Positions 1 to 9,221 of a stretch of DNA of 64,000 bases are shown here, one piece after another. The stretch covers positions 1-64,000 of the forward strand of contig DFLF01000009.1 in the NCBI GenBank assembly GCA_002373675.1, given 5' to 3'. Each line of letters starts with the position of its first letter. The stretch's first letter is position 1. The notes under the pieces were generated by a model that had not been told where the DNA came from, did no database searches, and saw only the letters and a list, made by a program, of their open reading frames with translations. This DNA comes from Pseudobutyrivibrio sp. UBA3626. GTDB lineage: Bacteria > Bacillota > Clostridia > Lachnospirales > Lachnospiraceae. The translations under genes and the position numbers were made by a program.

Positions 1-30
1 TAGAGACTATTTTTACAGCCCCTTATATCA

Positions 31-52
31 GTGACAAAAGTCCCCTTGTCAC
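31..52. repeat. short palindrome of the GACnnnnCCCC family
   Basis: A perfect 7-bp inverted repeat (GTGACAA / TTGTCAC) encloses AAGTCCCC. It resembles the longer palindromic repeats at 13231, 41000 and 49051, which also have TGACA and TGTCA arms around a C-run. It lies downstream of the minus-strand aconitase X operon. Terminator activity is possible but there is no clear T tract. Confidence 0.45.
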
Positions 53-109
53 CCCCCGGATTCACCGAGAAGCTTTATACATTTCCTATAGCGTAGCCAC
101 ATACTTACA

Positions 110-556
110 CTACCCAACCTGCACTACCCCATCGTTTTTTACGGATACCATCATACCGTCCTTAACATAATCAAGGAACTCTTCTCCTAAGCAGTCTATT
201 ACTGGCATTGATTCGCCCTCAAGCCACACATCCTGCAATATAGCGCCTGCTGCCGCAAGGGAGTCTATGGGCTCTGAGAAAAGCATACACGCAGGCTGTC
301 TTCCCATTTCACATGCACAATACAGTACAAGACCTCCCGTTGTTGAGCCTATTGTCTGGGGCAGACACAGAGCCTTCCCTGCCATTGGTTTATTATATAA
401 GTCTTTATTGTTCTGGTCGCCGCAAGTGGCTTTCTTATCACCGAACTGCAGTGCCTTCTGAAAGGAGGCAAGCGTATTCAATCCCTGATGAGAGACCAAA
501 GCTTCGGCTTCGATGGTACCACCTGATACAACTCTACCTTTGAATTCTTTCATCAT
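110..556 (-). CDS. Aconitase X swivel (small) subunit, DUF126
   Basis: A 148-residue protein matching the DUF126 swivel domain, the small partner of aconitase X. In bacteria the characterised two-subunit AcnX enzymes act as dehydratases, best known as cis-3-hydroxy-L-proline dehydratase; archaeal relatives dehydrate phosphomevalonate. Recognition rests on overall family resemblance, including the region around residues 68-74 (GSTTGGL) and the acidic, glycine-rich C-terminus. The ATG start has a GGAGGG site five bases upstream and overlaps the stop of the large-subunit gene by four bases, so the two are almost certainly translationally coupled and form one complex. The substrate here is inferred from the family. 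Confidence 0.85.
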   Translation of the reverse strand: MMKEFKGRVVSGGTIEAEALVSHQGLNTLASFQKALQFGDKKATCGDQNNKDLYNKPMAGKALCLPQTIGSTTGGLVLYCACEMGRQPACMLFSEPIDSLAAAGAILQDVWLEGESMPVIDCLGEEFLDYVKDGMMVSVKNDGVVQVG

Positions 557-1827
557 ATTTTCCCTCCTGTAATCTGACTAAATATCTCCTTATCCGTGTA
601 ATAACGGGCGCTGGTGTACGTTCTTAGCTTATTGCTTGAAGTTATTACCGGCATCTTGGTGCTTAAGGGATTATTCATATACATAAGCGGACAGATATAA
701 GAAAGCACCACTCCATGCATTTTAAGAACAGATGCTCCTTTGGTCTGCTCGAAACGCTCTATTACATCAGGCGCCGCAGTTAGGACAGTAGGAATAACTA
801 CTTTCTTCCTGCCATTCTTCTTAAGGGCAGTATGAATCCTCTTCGTCCATCCCATAAGCTGTTCATAAGAAAGGTGAGGACAACCGATAAAGCATAGCTT
901 AGGCTTGGCATCTTTATTCTTCCAGATAACAGGATAATCATTATATACGCGCTCAAGCTCTGCATCATCAATAACATATGTCTTAGCATCCGGCAGTACC
1001 AGGTCACGACCCGATTCAACCGCTTCCGGTGTCAAGTTATCTATATGATATAGACCGACAGCACCGTTTGAAGCTGTTGCCGCTCCAAAGTCCTTGAGAT
1101 AATCCTTTGCCTTGTCATTAAGCTCATTGCCAAGCCACTTGTCTAGTCCAACCACATAAGGTACATCTTCCATAACCTTCATTCCGATAGCTGAACCTAG
1201 AAGCTGTGCCTCGGGCTTTTTCGTTGTCTTAACCTCAATAATCCATGATGCTTTTCTTCCCTCATCAGTAAGGAAGCCAAAATGTGGAACAAGCCCAAGA
1301 AGGGAACCCATAATATCAATGATTCCGGAATTCCTGTTACATCTTGCTCCAAGAACAGAATTGGCATAAACTACAGCAGAAGACTCAGACCATGATAGTA
1401 CGTCTCCTTTACTTGGCACATTTCCCACTTCATCCATATAGCAGGTACAGGTAAATGCGTTGTCGTTCTTTAAGCCCAGCTCTTTAAGCTGCTTCTCATA
1501 ATCCTCCTGCTCAGAATACATGAAGTGATTAAATACGATTCTTTGTAGAAATGTCGTAGGCACATTAGGATCTAACGGTCTTGGGTCTACAGTAAACTTC
1601 TGCTTCGAGCTTTCCTTGTCGTCAATGATTTGCTGCAACAAATCATATACCGCAGTAAGCACCTTGAGTCCGAAGGAAGTTACAAGATGGTTATAATCTC
1701 CGGTAATGGGCACCATAGAATCTGCGCCGAACAGCTCGCCATAGCGAACAAGAGTCTCCATCAGCTTCCTTTTTACTTCTCCTTTTTTGCCTTCTAAGAT
1801 TTCTTGTTGTTCCTTTGTTAAATTCAT
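553..1827 (-). CDS. Aconitase X catalytic (large) subunit, DUF521
   Basis: About 424 residues, matching the aconitase X catalytic domain (DUF521), an iron-sulfur hydro-lyase related to aconitase. The segment GARCNR and the later IGCPHLS supply conserved cysteines of the kind that hold the cluster. I chose the ATG at 1827 because a GGGGGG ribosome site lies nine bases upstream; an in-frame TTG at 1833 sits only three bases from that site. It is the first gene of a two-gene operon with the swivel subunit. The likely reaction is dehydration of a hydroxyproline-type substrate. No proline reductase or transport gene is visible nearby to confirm this. Confidence 0.88.
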   Translation of the reverse strand: MNLTKEQQEILEGKKGEVKRKLMETLVRYGELFGADSMVPITGDYNHLVTSFGLKVLTAVYDLLQQIIDDKESSKQKFTVDPRPLDPNVPTTFLQRIVFNHFMYSEQEDYEKQLKELGLKNDNAFTCTCYMDEVGNVPSKGDVLSWSESSAVVYANSVLGARCNRNSGIIDIMGSLLGLVPHFGFLTDEGRKASWIIEVKTTKKPEAQLLGSAIGMKVMEDVPYVVGLDKWLGNELNDKAKDYLKDFGAATASNGAVGLYHIDNLTPEAVESGRDLVLPDAKTYVIDDAELERVYNDYPVIWKNKDAKPKLCFIGCPHLSYEQLMGWTKRIHTALKKNGRKKVVIPTVLTAAPDVIERFEQTKGASVLKMHGVVLSYICPLMYMNNPLSTKMPVITSSNKLRTYTSARYYTDKEIFSQITGGKI

Positions 1828-1909
1828 TAACAATCACCCCCCTTATGCTACATTGTCTATAAGCATTGTATTATCAATCCTCATTACCAATAATTTCCTT
1901 ATATAGCAT

Positions 1910-1937
1910 ATTATAACAAGGCAGAAGTTCTATGTAA
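1910..1937 (-). promoter_or_regulatory. Promoter of the aconitase X operon
   Basis: On the minus strand TTACAT (1932-1937) and TATAAT (1910-1915) are separated by 16 bases. They lie about 85 bases upstream of the large-subunit start, which leaves a leader of roughly 75 bases. Confidence 0.6.
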
Positions 1938-1961
1938 AATCAAACAATTATCGAACATTTT

Positions 1962-2447
1962 TCAAACATTTGTACTTGGCTTCTTCTCTCTCATACTGTC
2001 TCTTATAGCAATAATCCTTCCGAATAAAGCTCTTACAACAGGTCCGCAGTAGCAAAGCTGATACAGTAAAGCCATAGGAAGATTCATAGCCCAGGCTTTA
2101 ATCCAAGTCCCAAGTGTTAGCTCGTTAAACAGAATTGTTGCAATAAAACTCATTATCGGGCACATAATAATACATATACATATAGACATTACATACTTGA
2201 AAAGCTCCGGATATTTTGCAGGCGACATAACCTTAAGTGCCAGATTCTTAGCAACATTTCCTATGATATAGAATTCTAATATAAATGCTATTGGAACCAT
2301 TATGGGCAGTTCCTTAAGCGCTTCTATAAATGTACTTCCATCAACATTTCCTGTTGCTATAGCCACATTGTATACAACCATTCCATATACCATAAAAGTT
2401 GCCATTATTATGGTAAAAAATACATTTTCTAATCTTGTTTTCGGCAT
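1962..2447 (-). CDS. DUF2798 family membrane protein
   Basis: A 161-residue protein with four predicted membrane segments (about 8-30, 47-66, 85-110 and 122-145). It resembles DUF2798 proteins, small integral membrane proteins of unknown function in Firmicutes. A clear AAGGAGG site precedes the ATG. The gene is transcribed alone from its own promoter, with an intrinsic-terminator-like hairpin in the leader, which suggests conditional expression. No function can be assigned. Confidence 0.75.
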   Translation of the reverse strand: MPKTRLENVFFTIIMATFMVYGMVVYNVAIATGNVDGSTFIEALKELPIMVPIAFILEFYIIGNVAKNLALKVMSPAKYPELFKYVMSICICIIMCPIMSFIATILFNELTLGTWIKAWAMNLPMALLYQLCYCGPVVRALFGRIIAIRDSMREKKPSTNV

Positions 2448-2485
2448 TTTAATTTCCTCCTTAGTTATGTGAGATGTGCATTAGC

Positions 2486-2538
2486 ACAAAAAAACGATTG
2501 ATTTGTATAAGAATTTCACCTCGCTACAAATCAATCGT
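2486..2538 (-). terminator. Hairpin plus T tract inside the DUF2798 leader
   Basis: A perfect 14-bp inverted repeat (ACGATTGATTTGTA at 2494-2507 and its complement at 2525-2538) is followed on the minus strand by eight T residues. It sits between the promoter at 2576-2604 and the DUF2798 start, so it would end transcripts before the gene unless read-through or an alternative fold occurs. It could also simply end a short RNA. Confidence 0.65.
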
Positions 2539-2575
2539 CTGATTCCTCACTACGTTTTTAGTTTTTACATTTGTT

Positions 2576-2604
2576 ACTATAGCACAAATAATTTTTTTGT
2601 GTAA
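2576..2604 (-). promoter_or_regulatory. Promoter upstream of the DUF2798 gene
   Basis: TTACAC (2599-2604) and TATAGT (2576-2581) are separated by 17 bases on the minus strand. The inferred transcript start near 2569 gives a leader of about 120 bases containing the hairpin at 2494-2538. Confidence 0.55.
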
Positions 2605-2684
2605 GTACTTTTTTTATTTTTTATTTTGGGGTCCTTGGCACATCCCCTCGTCCCGCTTTACGCTCTGCAATAAAGTGCTCCAAC

Positions 2685-3095
2685 TTAATCCAATATTTTT
2701 CGGATAGTAAAAATATTTTTCCCATCCTTATATTCATAGGCGACATCATCCATGGATTGTTTCACCATGTATATTCCAAGCCCTCCCTCTTTACGTTCAT
2801 GAAGCGACAATGTAATATCCGGGTCTTCTTTGGCAAGCGGATTATACTCCTTACCGCTGTCAATAAAAGTAATTACTGCAGATAGTGGTTCCCTTAATAT
2901 TTCAATCTGTATAACAGCATTTCCTACACCGGACTCATAGGCATAGCTTGCAATGTTTACAAATATTTCTTCTACTGCTATATCGATAGTTGTCTGCGTA
3001 TGCATAGGACATTCTACTGACTCTAACTCCTCATCAACAAATGCGAGTACTTGGGGAAGATTCTCTTTTAACGCATCTATCTCAAGTTCTTTCAT
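2685..3095 (-). CDS. Anti-sigma factor serine kinase, RsbW/HATPase type
   Basis: 136 residues with the GHKL ATPase motifs of RsbW/SpoIIAB-type kinases: an N-box region (IDIAVEEIFVNIASYAY, about residues 37-53), a G1-like FIDSGKEYNP and a G2-like GGLGIYMVKQ. Such proteins hold a sigma factor or phosphorylate a STAS antagonist. The start overlaps the upstream PP2C gene by four bases, and a STAS gene lies just beyond, so the three form a complete partner-switching module. No sigma factor gene is adjacent, so the target may be encoded elsewhere or may not be a sigma factor. Confidence 0.85.
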   Translation of the reverse strand: MKELEIDALKENLPQVLAFVDEELESVECPMHTQTTIDIAVEEIFVNIASYAYESGVGNAVIQIEILREPLSAVITFIDSGKEYNPLAKEDPDITLSLHERKEGGLGIYMVKQSMDDVAYEYKDGKNIFTIRKILD

Positions 3096-4612
3096 TCTTT
3101 GCCCTCCGGGCCATAGTATTTGAATCCTACCATTGTTATATCATCAAACTGTGGCGCTTTATCCACAAATATATCAACAGCTTTTCTAACACCTTTAAGC
3201 ACTTCCTCCTGTGAAATTCCATCCGACATTGAATTAAGTACATCTAAAGTTCTATCTGTATCAAATAATTCTTTCTTTACACTTGTTGCTTCAGCTACAC
3301 CGTCGGTATATACGAAGACACTATCACCTTTTTTAAGCGTCATCTCGTTATTCTGGTATTTTGCCTTCTTAGTAACCCCAAGAGCAATTCCATGCTTGTC
3401 TTTTATTAGTTCATACTGTCCGTTTACATTAATCATAGGATACTCATGCCCTGCATTAGCCCATGTAAGCTTACCTGTACTAATCTCGCATACAGCAAGC
3501 CATACTGTAACGAACATCTTAGTCTTATTAGTAAGCATAATCTGGGTATTTACCCTTGCTAAGACTTCAGCAGGATTACCACCCATCCGAGCGTGGTCTG
3601 ATATCATAATCATGGAAGACATCATAAATAACGCAGCCGGTACTCCCTTACCTGACACATCGGCTATTACCATACCAAGATGATCATCATCAATCATGAA
3701 GAAATCATAGAAATCTCCACCTACCTCTTTGGCAGGATCCATAGTTGCATGAAGGTCGAACTCTTTTCTTGAAGGGAATGCCGGAAAAATCGAAGGTAGC
3801 ATACTCGCCTGAATATCCGTAGCCAGATTAAGCTCTGATTCTGTTTGCGCAAGCTTGGAACTCTTGTCATTGAATATTACACAATACATAATAATAAGCG
3901 CCTGCAAAACCATACCATACTGACCGGCATTACCAAATGTTCCTAAGACTGCCACATATTCTATAAGAGGCAAAATCACAAAAAGTGAGGCTGCGACTTT
4001 CTGCCCACGCGGACTATCACATCTAATAATCAGTATTATGGTAATAACAGATGCAACCACCAAGAATACATCCTCTGCCCAGGAAAAATTATCTACATAT
4101 TCATACATACCATTTTCATTAATCCAGAATGTAACAGGATAGAAAATATTAGACAATAGTACTAAGCCTTCAATTACAGCCAATACAGGAATAAGCTTCT
4201 CTGCGACCTTGGCAAGTGCACCCTTAAAAATCAAAGTACTTCTGAGATATAAATAGAAAAATAAAATCAAAAACAAATCAATAAATTTACTTGTGAGGCA
4301 TAATGCAAAGCATATATATATATATTTAGGCTCATTCAATGTATAATAAATGAACAAATTGACTAAAAAGCCAAAGCTCACCAGTAGATTCATTGCTCTA
4401 AAGTATTCTACGCCTACACCTTCCTGCCTCATGTATCCGTAGTACAATGCAGCACAAATCACAGCGCCCATTGCATCAACGCCTGCATCAAATAAACCTA
4501 CTATGAGTCTTGGGTCACTAAATTGATAGCTCATAAAAAAATTCGTTATTGCTACCGCTATAGTAAAAAATAAACCTATTATAATAAGTGTTCTTCTATG
4601 TTTTCTAATCAT
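3092..4612 (-). CDS. Membrane-anchored PP2C/SpoIIE phosphatase (RsbU-like)
   Basis: 506 residues. The first ~240 contain about seven to eight hydrophobic segments; the C-terminal half is a SpoIIE-type PP2C domain with the metal-binding signatures GGDFYDFF, IADVSGKGVP, YTDGVAEA and FDDITMVGF. It would dephosphorylate the STAS protein encoded immediately upstream, with the membrane part acting as sensor. The organisation STAS, phosphatase, kinase on one strand is that of stress or developmental partner-switching operons. The signal sensed by the multi-span N-terminus is unknown. Confidence 0.88.
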   Translation of the reverse strand: MIRKHRRTLIIIGLFFTIAVAITNFFMSYQFSDPRLIVGLFDAGVDAMGAVICAALYYGYMRQEGVGVEYFRAMNLLVSFGFLVNLFIYYTLNEPKYIYICFALCLTSKFIDLFLILFFYLYLRSTLIFKGALAKVAEKLIPVLAVIEGLVLLSNIFYPVTFWINENGMYEYVDNFSWAEDVFLVVASVITIILIIRCDSPRGQKVAASLFVILPLIEYVAVLGTFGNAGQYGMVLQALIIMYCVIFNDKSSKLAQTESELNLATDIQASMLPSIFPAFPSRKEFDLHATMDPAKEVGGDFYDFFMIDDDHLGMVIADVSGKGVPAALFMMSSMIMISDHARMGGNPAEVLARVNTQIMLTNKTKMFVTVWLAVCEISTGKLTWANAGHEYPMINVNGQYELIKDKHGIALGVTKKAKYQNNEMTLKKGDSVFVYTDGVAEATSVKKELFDTDRTLDVLNSMSDGISQEEVLKGVRKAVDIFVDKAPQFDDITMVGFKYYGPEGKE

Positions 4613-4674
4613 TTTTTCATAATGATGTCAACATAACATGTTACATCATCTTTCCTTTCTTAATTATAATTCAT

Positions 4675-4971
4675 CTATTCAATATTCAATACGCTGTCAA
4701 AGCCTACCATATCTATTACTTTTTTGATTGGTTCTGTAACATTTCTAACAACCATTTTACCCTGCTCGTCCATTATCTGCGATGCTCCGAGCAGTACACG
4801 AAGACCACTACTTGAGATATATTCCAGCTTGCCCAAATCCATAATAAGAAGTTCTACTCCTTCGTAAGCATCATCTAACTCAGCCTCAAGGTCAGCAGAG
4901 GTAAGTGAATCCAGCCTTCCTACGACCTCTACAGTAAGTTCTGTCCCGTTTTTTGTCACATTTACATCCAT
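4675..4971 (-). CDS. STAS-domain anti-sigma factor antagonist
   Basis: 98 residues forming a single STAS domain. The phosphoacceptor region YISSSGLRVLL (serines 53-55) matches SpoIIAA/RsbV proteins, in which a serine here is phosphorylated by the partner kinase and dephosphorylated by the PP2C enzyme. It is the first gene of the three-gene module, has an AAGGAGG site upstream, and is separated from the phosphatase gene by about 60 bases containing a short dyad (GATGT...ACATC). Confidence 0.9.
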   Translation of the reverse strand: MDVNVTKNGTELTVEVVGRLDSLTSADLEAELDDAYEGVELLIMDLGKLEYISSSGLRVLLGASQIMDEQGKMVVRNVTEPIKKVIDMVGFDSVLNIE

Positions 4972-5028
4972 AATAACCTCCTTATGAACAATCTTAATTG
5001 TATGCGTAATTAAAAATGCTATATCAAA

Positions 5029-6915
5029 TTATATAAAAAGACTGTTAGAAATCAAACGTGCCTTAAGCATATCATCACCCGTCTTAGGCACTGAGCTAAC
5101 CTTGATGGTTTGTCCGACTGTAGCCTGCTTCCCATCTACTGCTCTATCGCTTGCAGGCGATTTGTCAGCGTAATGCATATCTAATATACTATCAAGCAGT
5201 GCGAAATCATGGAAATCAGAGTAATCCACACTGCCATCTGCGGCAAGCTTTGTGATATTATAATCCGGCGTTGCTCCCGCTTCAACATCTGTACCATCCT
5301 CACGAACTGACATCATATATGAAGAGAATTGAACGCCGTAGGCATTGGGCAGATAAAATAATCCTGCCATACATGTCCCTCCTCCACTTGTCTCTCCTAA
5401 TATGGGAATGCCTTCCTCCTTTGCATAGACAGGCAGTAGATTACCACTTGAGAATGAAGCCGATGAACAAAGTATGCCATAGTTAAAATCATATCCTGCA
5501 TCCTCCATCAAATCACCGAATATACCGTCTGCGTTATAGTCGCATTTATAGACAGACTCGAGCATATCGCCTGTAAATACATTTCTAAAATAAAATGACG
5601 TTCGACTAGTCATAAGACCTAATATATAGCAAAAAACACCAGTTTCACCACCCACATTCAATGATTCATCTAACAGAAAATTCTTCATGCCGTGTTCTTT
5701 TGACAAATCCAGCGCTTTCTTCATGTTTACAATCGTATCATTTTCAAATTCAGAAAAAACAAATATACCGGTATCATCATATTCGTAATATGCGAATCTG
5801 ATTATATCATCCTCACCGTATTCTATAAACACCGGGGTGTAAGCATTATATCCGTCTTTATACTTTACGATTTCATTGTGTGCATCCCTATCCGGCGTAT
5901 TAATAGCATACCACTTATCATAAAGTATTGCTCTTGAATCCTCCGGATTCTCTCTGGCTTCATTAAATGCCACAACCGCCTTCGCATTAGGATTTTTAAT
6001 GATTGGCATTTGTAAGAAAGTATGACCTCCATCATATAACATTTCACTAAGAATAACTATTCCGAACAAAAAATCGACAGTATCTTTGGACTTAAGTAGT
6101 CGCTTAACCTCTCTGGTATCATCTGTAGACTCCATTGTAGCGTCAAATCCGTTATTTCTAATAGCATCGCTCATACTACAATAAGGCGGACATCCGTATG
6201 CTGTGTCCATTAAAAAGGACAGATTGTTATAAGTGTACTGCACTTCACTTGTATCCCTTGTCATCTTGTCAAGGTTAATCGAACAGTCTATGACAGGGTC
6301 GTCGCCATTTGTAATAGATATCAAACCACCAGAGTATACCGGTATTTCATATGACTCTCCAAATATTATATTCGTTGCAGTAAGCGGAAGATATATTACC
6401 CCACCGTCTTCTATTATATCAATGCCATACTTACCAAGATCTAACTCATACTCTGTCACATCGCTTAAGTACTTATTCCCCTCAAATCTGTAATAAGGGT
6501 TTGTGGCATTGCTGCCTGCTTCTGTATTGAATCCGGCAAAGCCGGGAGACATACAATCTTTGTAGAAAGAAACGTCTAACGCGTATACAACAACAGTATC
6601 ATTTTTCGGATCAAATATCATATATCCCTTGTCATTATAAAAACGGTATTTCCCATCGCTTTCGGGCTGTAATTTATAATTTTTATCATTGGTTGCTTCA
6701 CAATATTGCATTATATTGACATAAGGAACCGGTACTCCGTCAACGGATATACACTTAAATGTCGTACTGTTATCCATATTATGCAAATATACCGTAACAT
6801 CCTTCTTGGCATATTCCGCACGAGCGTACATGGGAATCGTAAGTGATACTATAAGAATAAATGATATGAAAATACGCATTATCCTATTTAATGATAATCT
6901 ATCTTGTCTATTCAT
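5029..6915 (-). CDS. Exported S41-peptidase-like protein, intact copy
   Basis: 628 residues. The ATG at 6915 is chosen because AAGGGG lies upstream and a basic N-terminus plus hydrophobic stretch ending in ARA then form a normal signal peptide; a longer frame upstream is only overlap with the neighbour. The C-terminal half resembles tail-specific (S41) proteases: GILCSSASFSSGN carries the serine-rich segment and GIPILGETSGGG the following conserved strand. The N-terminal half looks like a surface or substrate-binding region. The end carries VPKTGDD, like a degenerate sortase motif without a membrane tail. The start overlaps the stop of a damaged paralogue by eight bases. Substrate unknown. 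Confidence 0.7.
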   Translation of the reverse strand: MNRQDRLSLNRIMRIFISFILIVSLTIPMYARAEYAKKDVTVYLHNMDNSTTFKCISVDGVPVPYVNIMQYCEATNDKNYKLQPESDGKYRFYNDKGYMIFDPKNDTVVVYALDVSFYKDCMSPGFAGFNTEAGSNATNPYYRFEGNKYLSDVTEYELDLGKYGIDIIEDGGVIYLPLTATNIIFGESYEIPVYSGGLISITNGDDPVIDCSINLDKMTRDTSEVQYTYNNLSFLMDTAYGCPPYCSMSDAIRNNGFDATMESTDDTREVKRLLKSKDTVDFLFGIVILSEMLYDGGHTFLQMPIIKNPNAKAVVAFNEARENPEDSRAILYDKWYAINTPDRDAHNEIVKYKDGYNAYTPVFIEYGEDDIIRFAYYEYDDTGIFVFSEFENDTIVNMKKALDLSKEHGMKNFLLDESLNVGGETGVFCYILGLMTSRTSFYFRNVFTGDMLESVYKCDYNADGIFGDLMEDAGYDFNYGILCSSASFSSGNLLPVYAKEEGIPILGETSGGGTCMAGLFYLPNAYGVQFSSYMMSVREDGTDVEAGATPDYNITKLAADGSVDYSDFHDFALLDSILDMHYADKSPASDRAVDGKQATVGQTIKVSSVPKTGDDMLKARLISNSLFI

Positions 6916-8649
6916 ATCCGATCCCCTTGTCACCCGTCTTAGGCACTGAGCTAACCTTGATGGTTTGTCCGACTGTAGCCTGCTTTCCATCTACTGCTCT
7001 ATCACTTGCAGGCGATTTGTCAGCGTAATGCCTATCTAATATACTATCAAGCAGTGCGAAATCATGGAAATCAGAATAATCAACACTGCCATCTGCAGCA
7101 AGTTTTGTTATATCGTAATCCGGCGTTGCACCCTTCTCAACATCATTCCCATCTTGATAGACTATTGTCTTATATGAAGAATACTGACCATTGTAGGCAT
7201 TGGGCAAGTTAAAGTATCCTACCACACATGTCCCTCCACCACTTGTCTCACCTATTATAGGAATGCCTGCTTCTTTGGCATATACAGGTAGTAGACTACC
7301 ACATGAGAACGCATTCGTTGAGCATAGTATTCCATACTTAAAATCATATCCTGCATCTTCCCTAGAATCACCAAAGATACCATCTAAGTTATAGTCGCAT
7401 TTATAGACACTCTCAAGTATATCTCCCGAAAATGCGCTCTTATAATATAATGACTTTTGATTAGTCATAATACCTAACATATAACACATTACCGGTGCTT
7501 TACCACCTTCATTATATGATTCGTCTAACAGGAAATTCTTCATACCATGTTCTTTGGCCAAGTCAAGTGCCTTCCTGAAATTCTTAATGGTATCCTCTTC
7601 AAAACTTGAAAAAACATATATTCCGGTGTCATCATATTCAAAGTATGCGGCTTTAATCGTACCATTCCCATTATATTCAGCGAATATCGGGGTATAAGAC
7701 TTGTATCCATCATTATACTCTTTGATTTTGTTGTGAGCATCTCTAGCCGGTTTATTGATACTAGTCCATTTATTAAAAAGAATTGTTCTTGGATCGTTTT
7801 CATTCTCTCCAACATCATCAAATGCTTCTACTGCCACAGCATCAATATTATCAATTATTGGGTCCTTTAGATAAGTGTGACCTCCATCATACAGCATTTC
7901 ACTAAGAACGGCTATTCCATAAAAAAGCACAGATTATTATATGTGTATTCTGCTTCACTTTCCTCCCTCGTCAACTTGTTAAGATTAATTGTACAATCTA
8001 CCAGTGGCTTACTATCGCCACCTGTAATAGATATTTCATCATTTGAATATACCGGTACATCATATGAACCTCCAAATAATATATTAAATGTAGTCAGAGG
8101 AAGATATATTTTTCCCTCATCTTCTATTATATCAATGTTGTACTTGCCAAGATTCAACTCAACTTCAGTCACATCGGAAAGATATCTATTACCCCCAAAC
8201 TCAAAATACGCAGTACTATCGTCTCCCTCTTCGTTCTTATCCTTCATAGACGATTCTGCTGAAACAGAATCATTATATATAAATGTATCTAACGAATTAA
8301 TAACAATAGTGTCATGTTCAGGATCAAATATCATATAACCTCTGTCATTATAAAACCGATATCTATCGCCATCTTCAGGTTCTAAATTATATTCACTACT
8401 ATATACAGCTTCAAAGTATTGCATTATATCAATATAAGGAACCGGCACGCCATCTACGAATATACAATCAAACGTCCCACTCTGTTCCTCGTTATAAAAA
8501 TATGCTTTGACTTCAGTCTTAGGATATGCAGCACGCGCATACATAGGAATCGTAAGTGAGAATATTAGAATAAATGCTATAACAATATTAAGGAACTTAT
8601 TAAATGATAATCTATCCTGTGTATCAGGTTGGATTTTAACTTTTCCCAT
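6908..8649 (-). pseudogene. Broken paralogue of the S41-like exported protein
   Basis: The upstream copy of the same family, in two frames. The N-terminal part (start ATG 8649 with AGGAG upstream; signal peptide ending near ARAAY) runs about 245 residues to a stop near 7912. The C-terminal part continues in another frame from about 7930 to 6908. Compared with the intact copy, roughly 45-50 codons are missing at the junction (from after YTYNNL to before LFGI), and the join lies in a T-rich run. The last ~55 residues are almost identical to the downstream paralogue, suggesting recent duplication or gene conversion. The truncated C-terminal frame could be translated from an internal GTG, but I regard the gene as inactivated. 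Confidence 0.8.
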
Positions 8650-8807
8650 GAACCTACTTCTCCTATCATGATTAATATAATCCATATAACATTTATAATA
8701 AGAATTATACCCCATAAAAAAAAATCTTTCACTAATAACTTGAATATTTCCCATTGATGACATAGCACATATATTAACAGGCTCTTCACTAACATACAGA
8801 AAAAATC

Positions 8808-8842
8808 AGGGCTAACTCAACTTATTTACGCGAGTTAGCCCT
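8808..8842 (-). terminator. Terminator of the Nif11-type peptide gene
   Basis: An 11-bp perfect stem (AGGGCTAACTC and complement) with a T-rich stretch following on the minus strand. It lies just downstream of the peptide gene. Confidence 0.75.
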
Positions 8843-8862
8843 TTCTCATTTAATCGTAATTA

Positions 8863-9138
8863 TTACAGAAGCGCAGATCCCTCTGTTGCAATTATGTCAG
8901 GCTTCTTAACCGGAGATTTATGAGTAATGTCCTGATTTTTATCAAACGGATCATCTTTCTTGTCAAATGGGTTGTCATTAGGTTCCTGGCATGCACCGCC
9001 TGAAACTGCCTCAAGCTGCTCATCACTAAGCTGTACTCCTTCTGACTTAGCAAGTGCTAAGATTTCCTCTGAACTCTTGCAAGCTTCCACCTTCTTAATT
9101 TGCTCCTCTGTTAATCCCTTTAATAATTCTTTTCTCAT
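8863..9138 (-). CDS. Nif11-type RiPP precursor (orphan leader peptide)
   Basis: 91 residues. Residues 1-48 form a Nif11-class leader: acidic and helical, ending in LSDEQLEAVSGG, the double-glycine cleavage motif used by peptidase-containing ABC exporters. The 43-residue core has one cysteine directly after the motif, two imperfect units (NPFDKK and DPFDKN) and few Ser/Thr, so it is unlike heavily cyclised lanthipeptide cores. AAGGAGG precedes the ATG. No modifying enzyme or peptidase-type transporter is visible nearby, so maturation would rely on distant genes, or the peptide is only exported and trimmed. Family call from the leader; product inferred. Confidence 0.75.
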   Translation of the reverse strand: MRKELLKGLTEEQIKKVEACKSSEEILALAKSEGVQLSDEQLEAVSGGACQEPNDNPFDKKDDPFDKNQDITHKSPVKKPDIIATEGSALL

Positions 9139-9221
9139 AATTGTTTCCTCCTTTTACTTTATTAATGGAATATTATTTTCTTTCCTGTAATTACCACTTT
9201 GTGTTGTGGTTTTTTACCTTA

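Noticed and set aside
5029..8763. Sortase-anchored surface proteins, based on VPKTGD near both S41-like C-termini
   Set aside because: No hydrophobic helix or basic tail follows the motif in either copy, so covalent anchoring is not supported.
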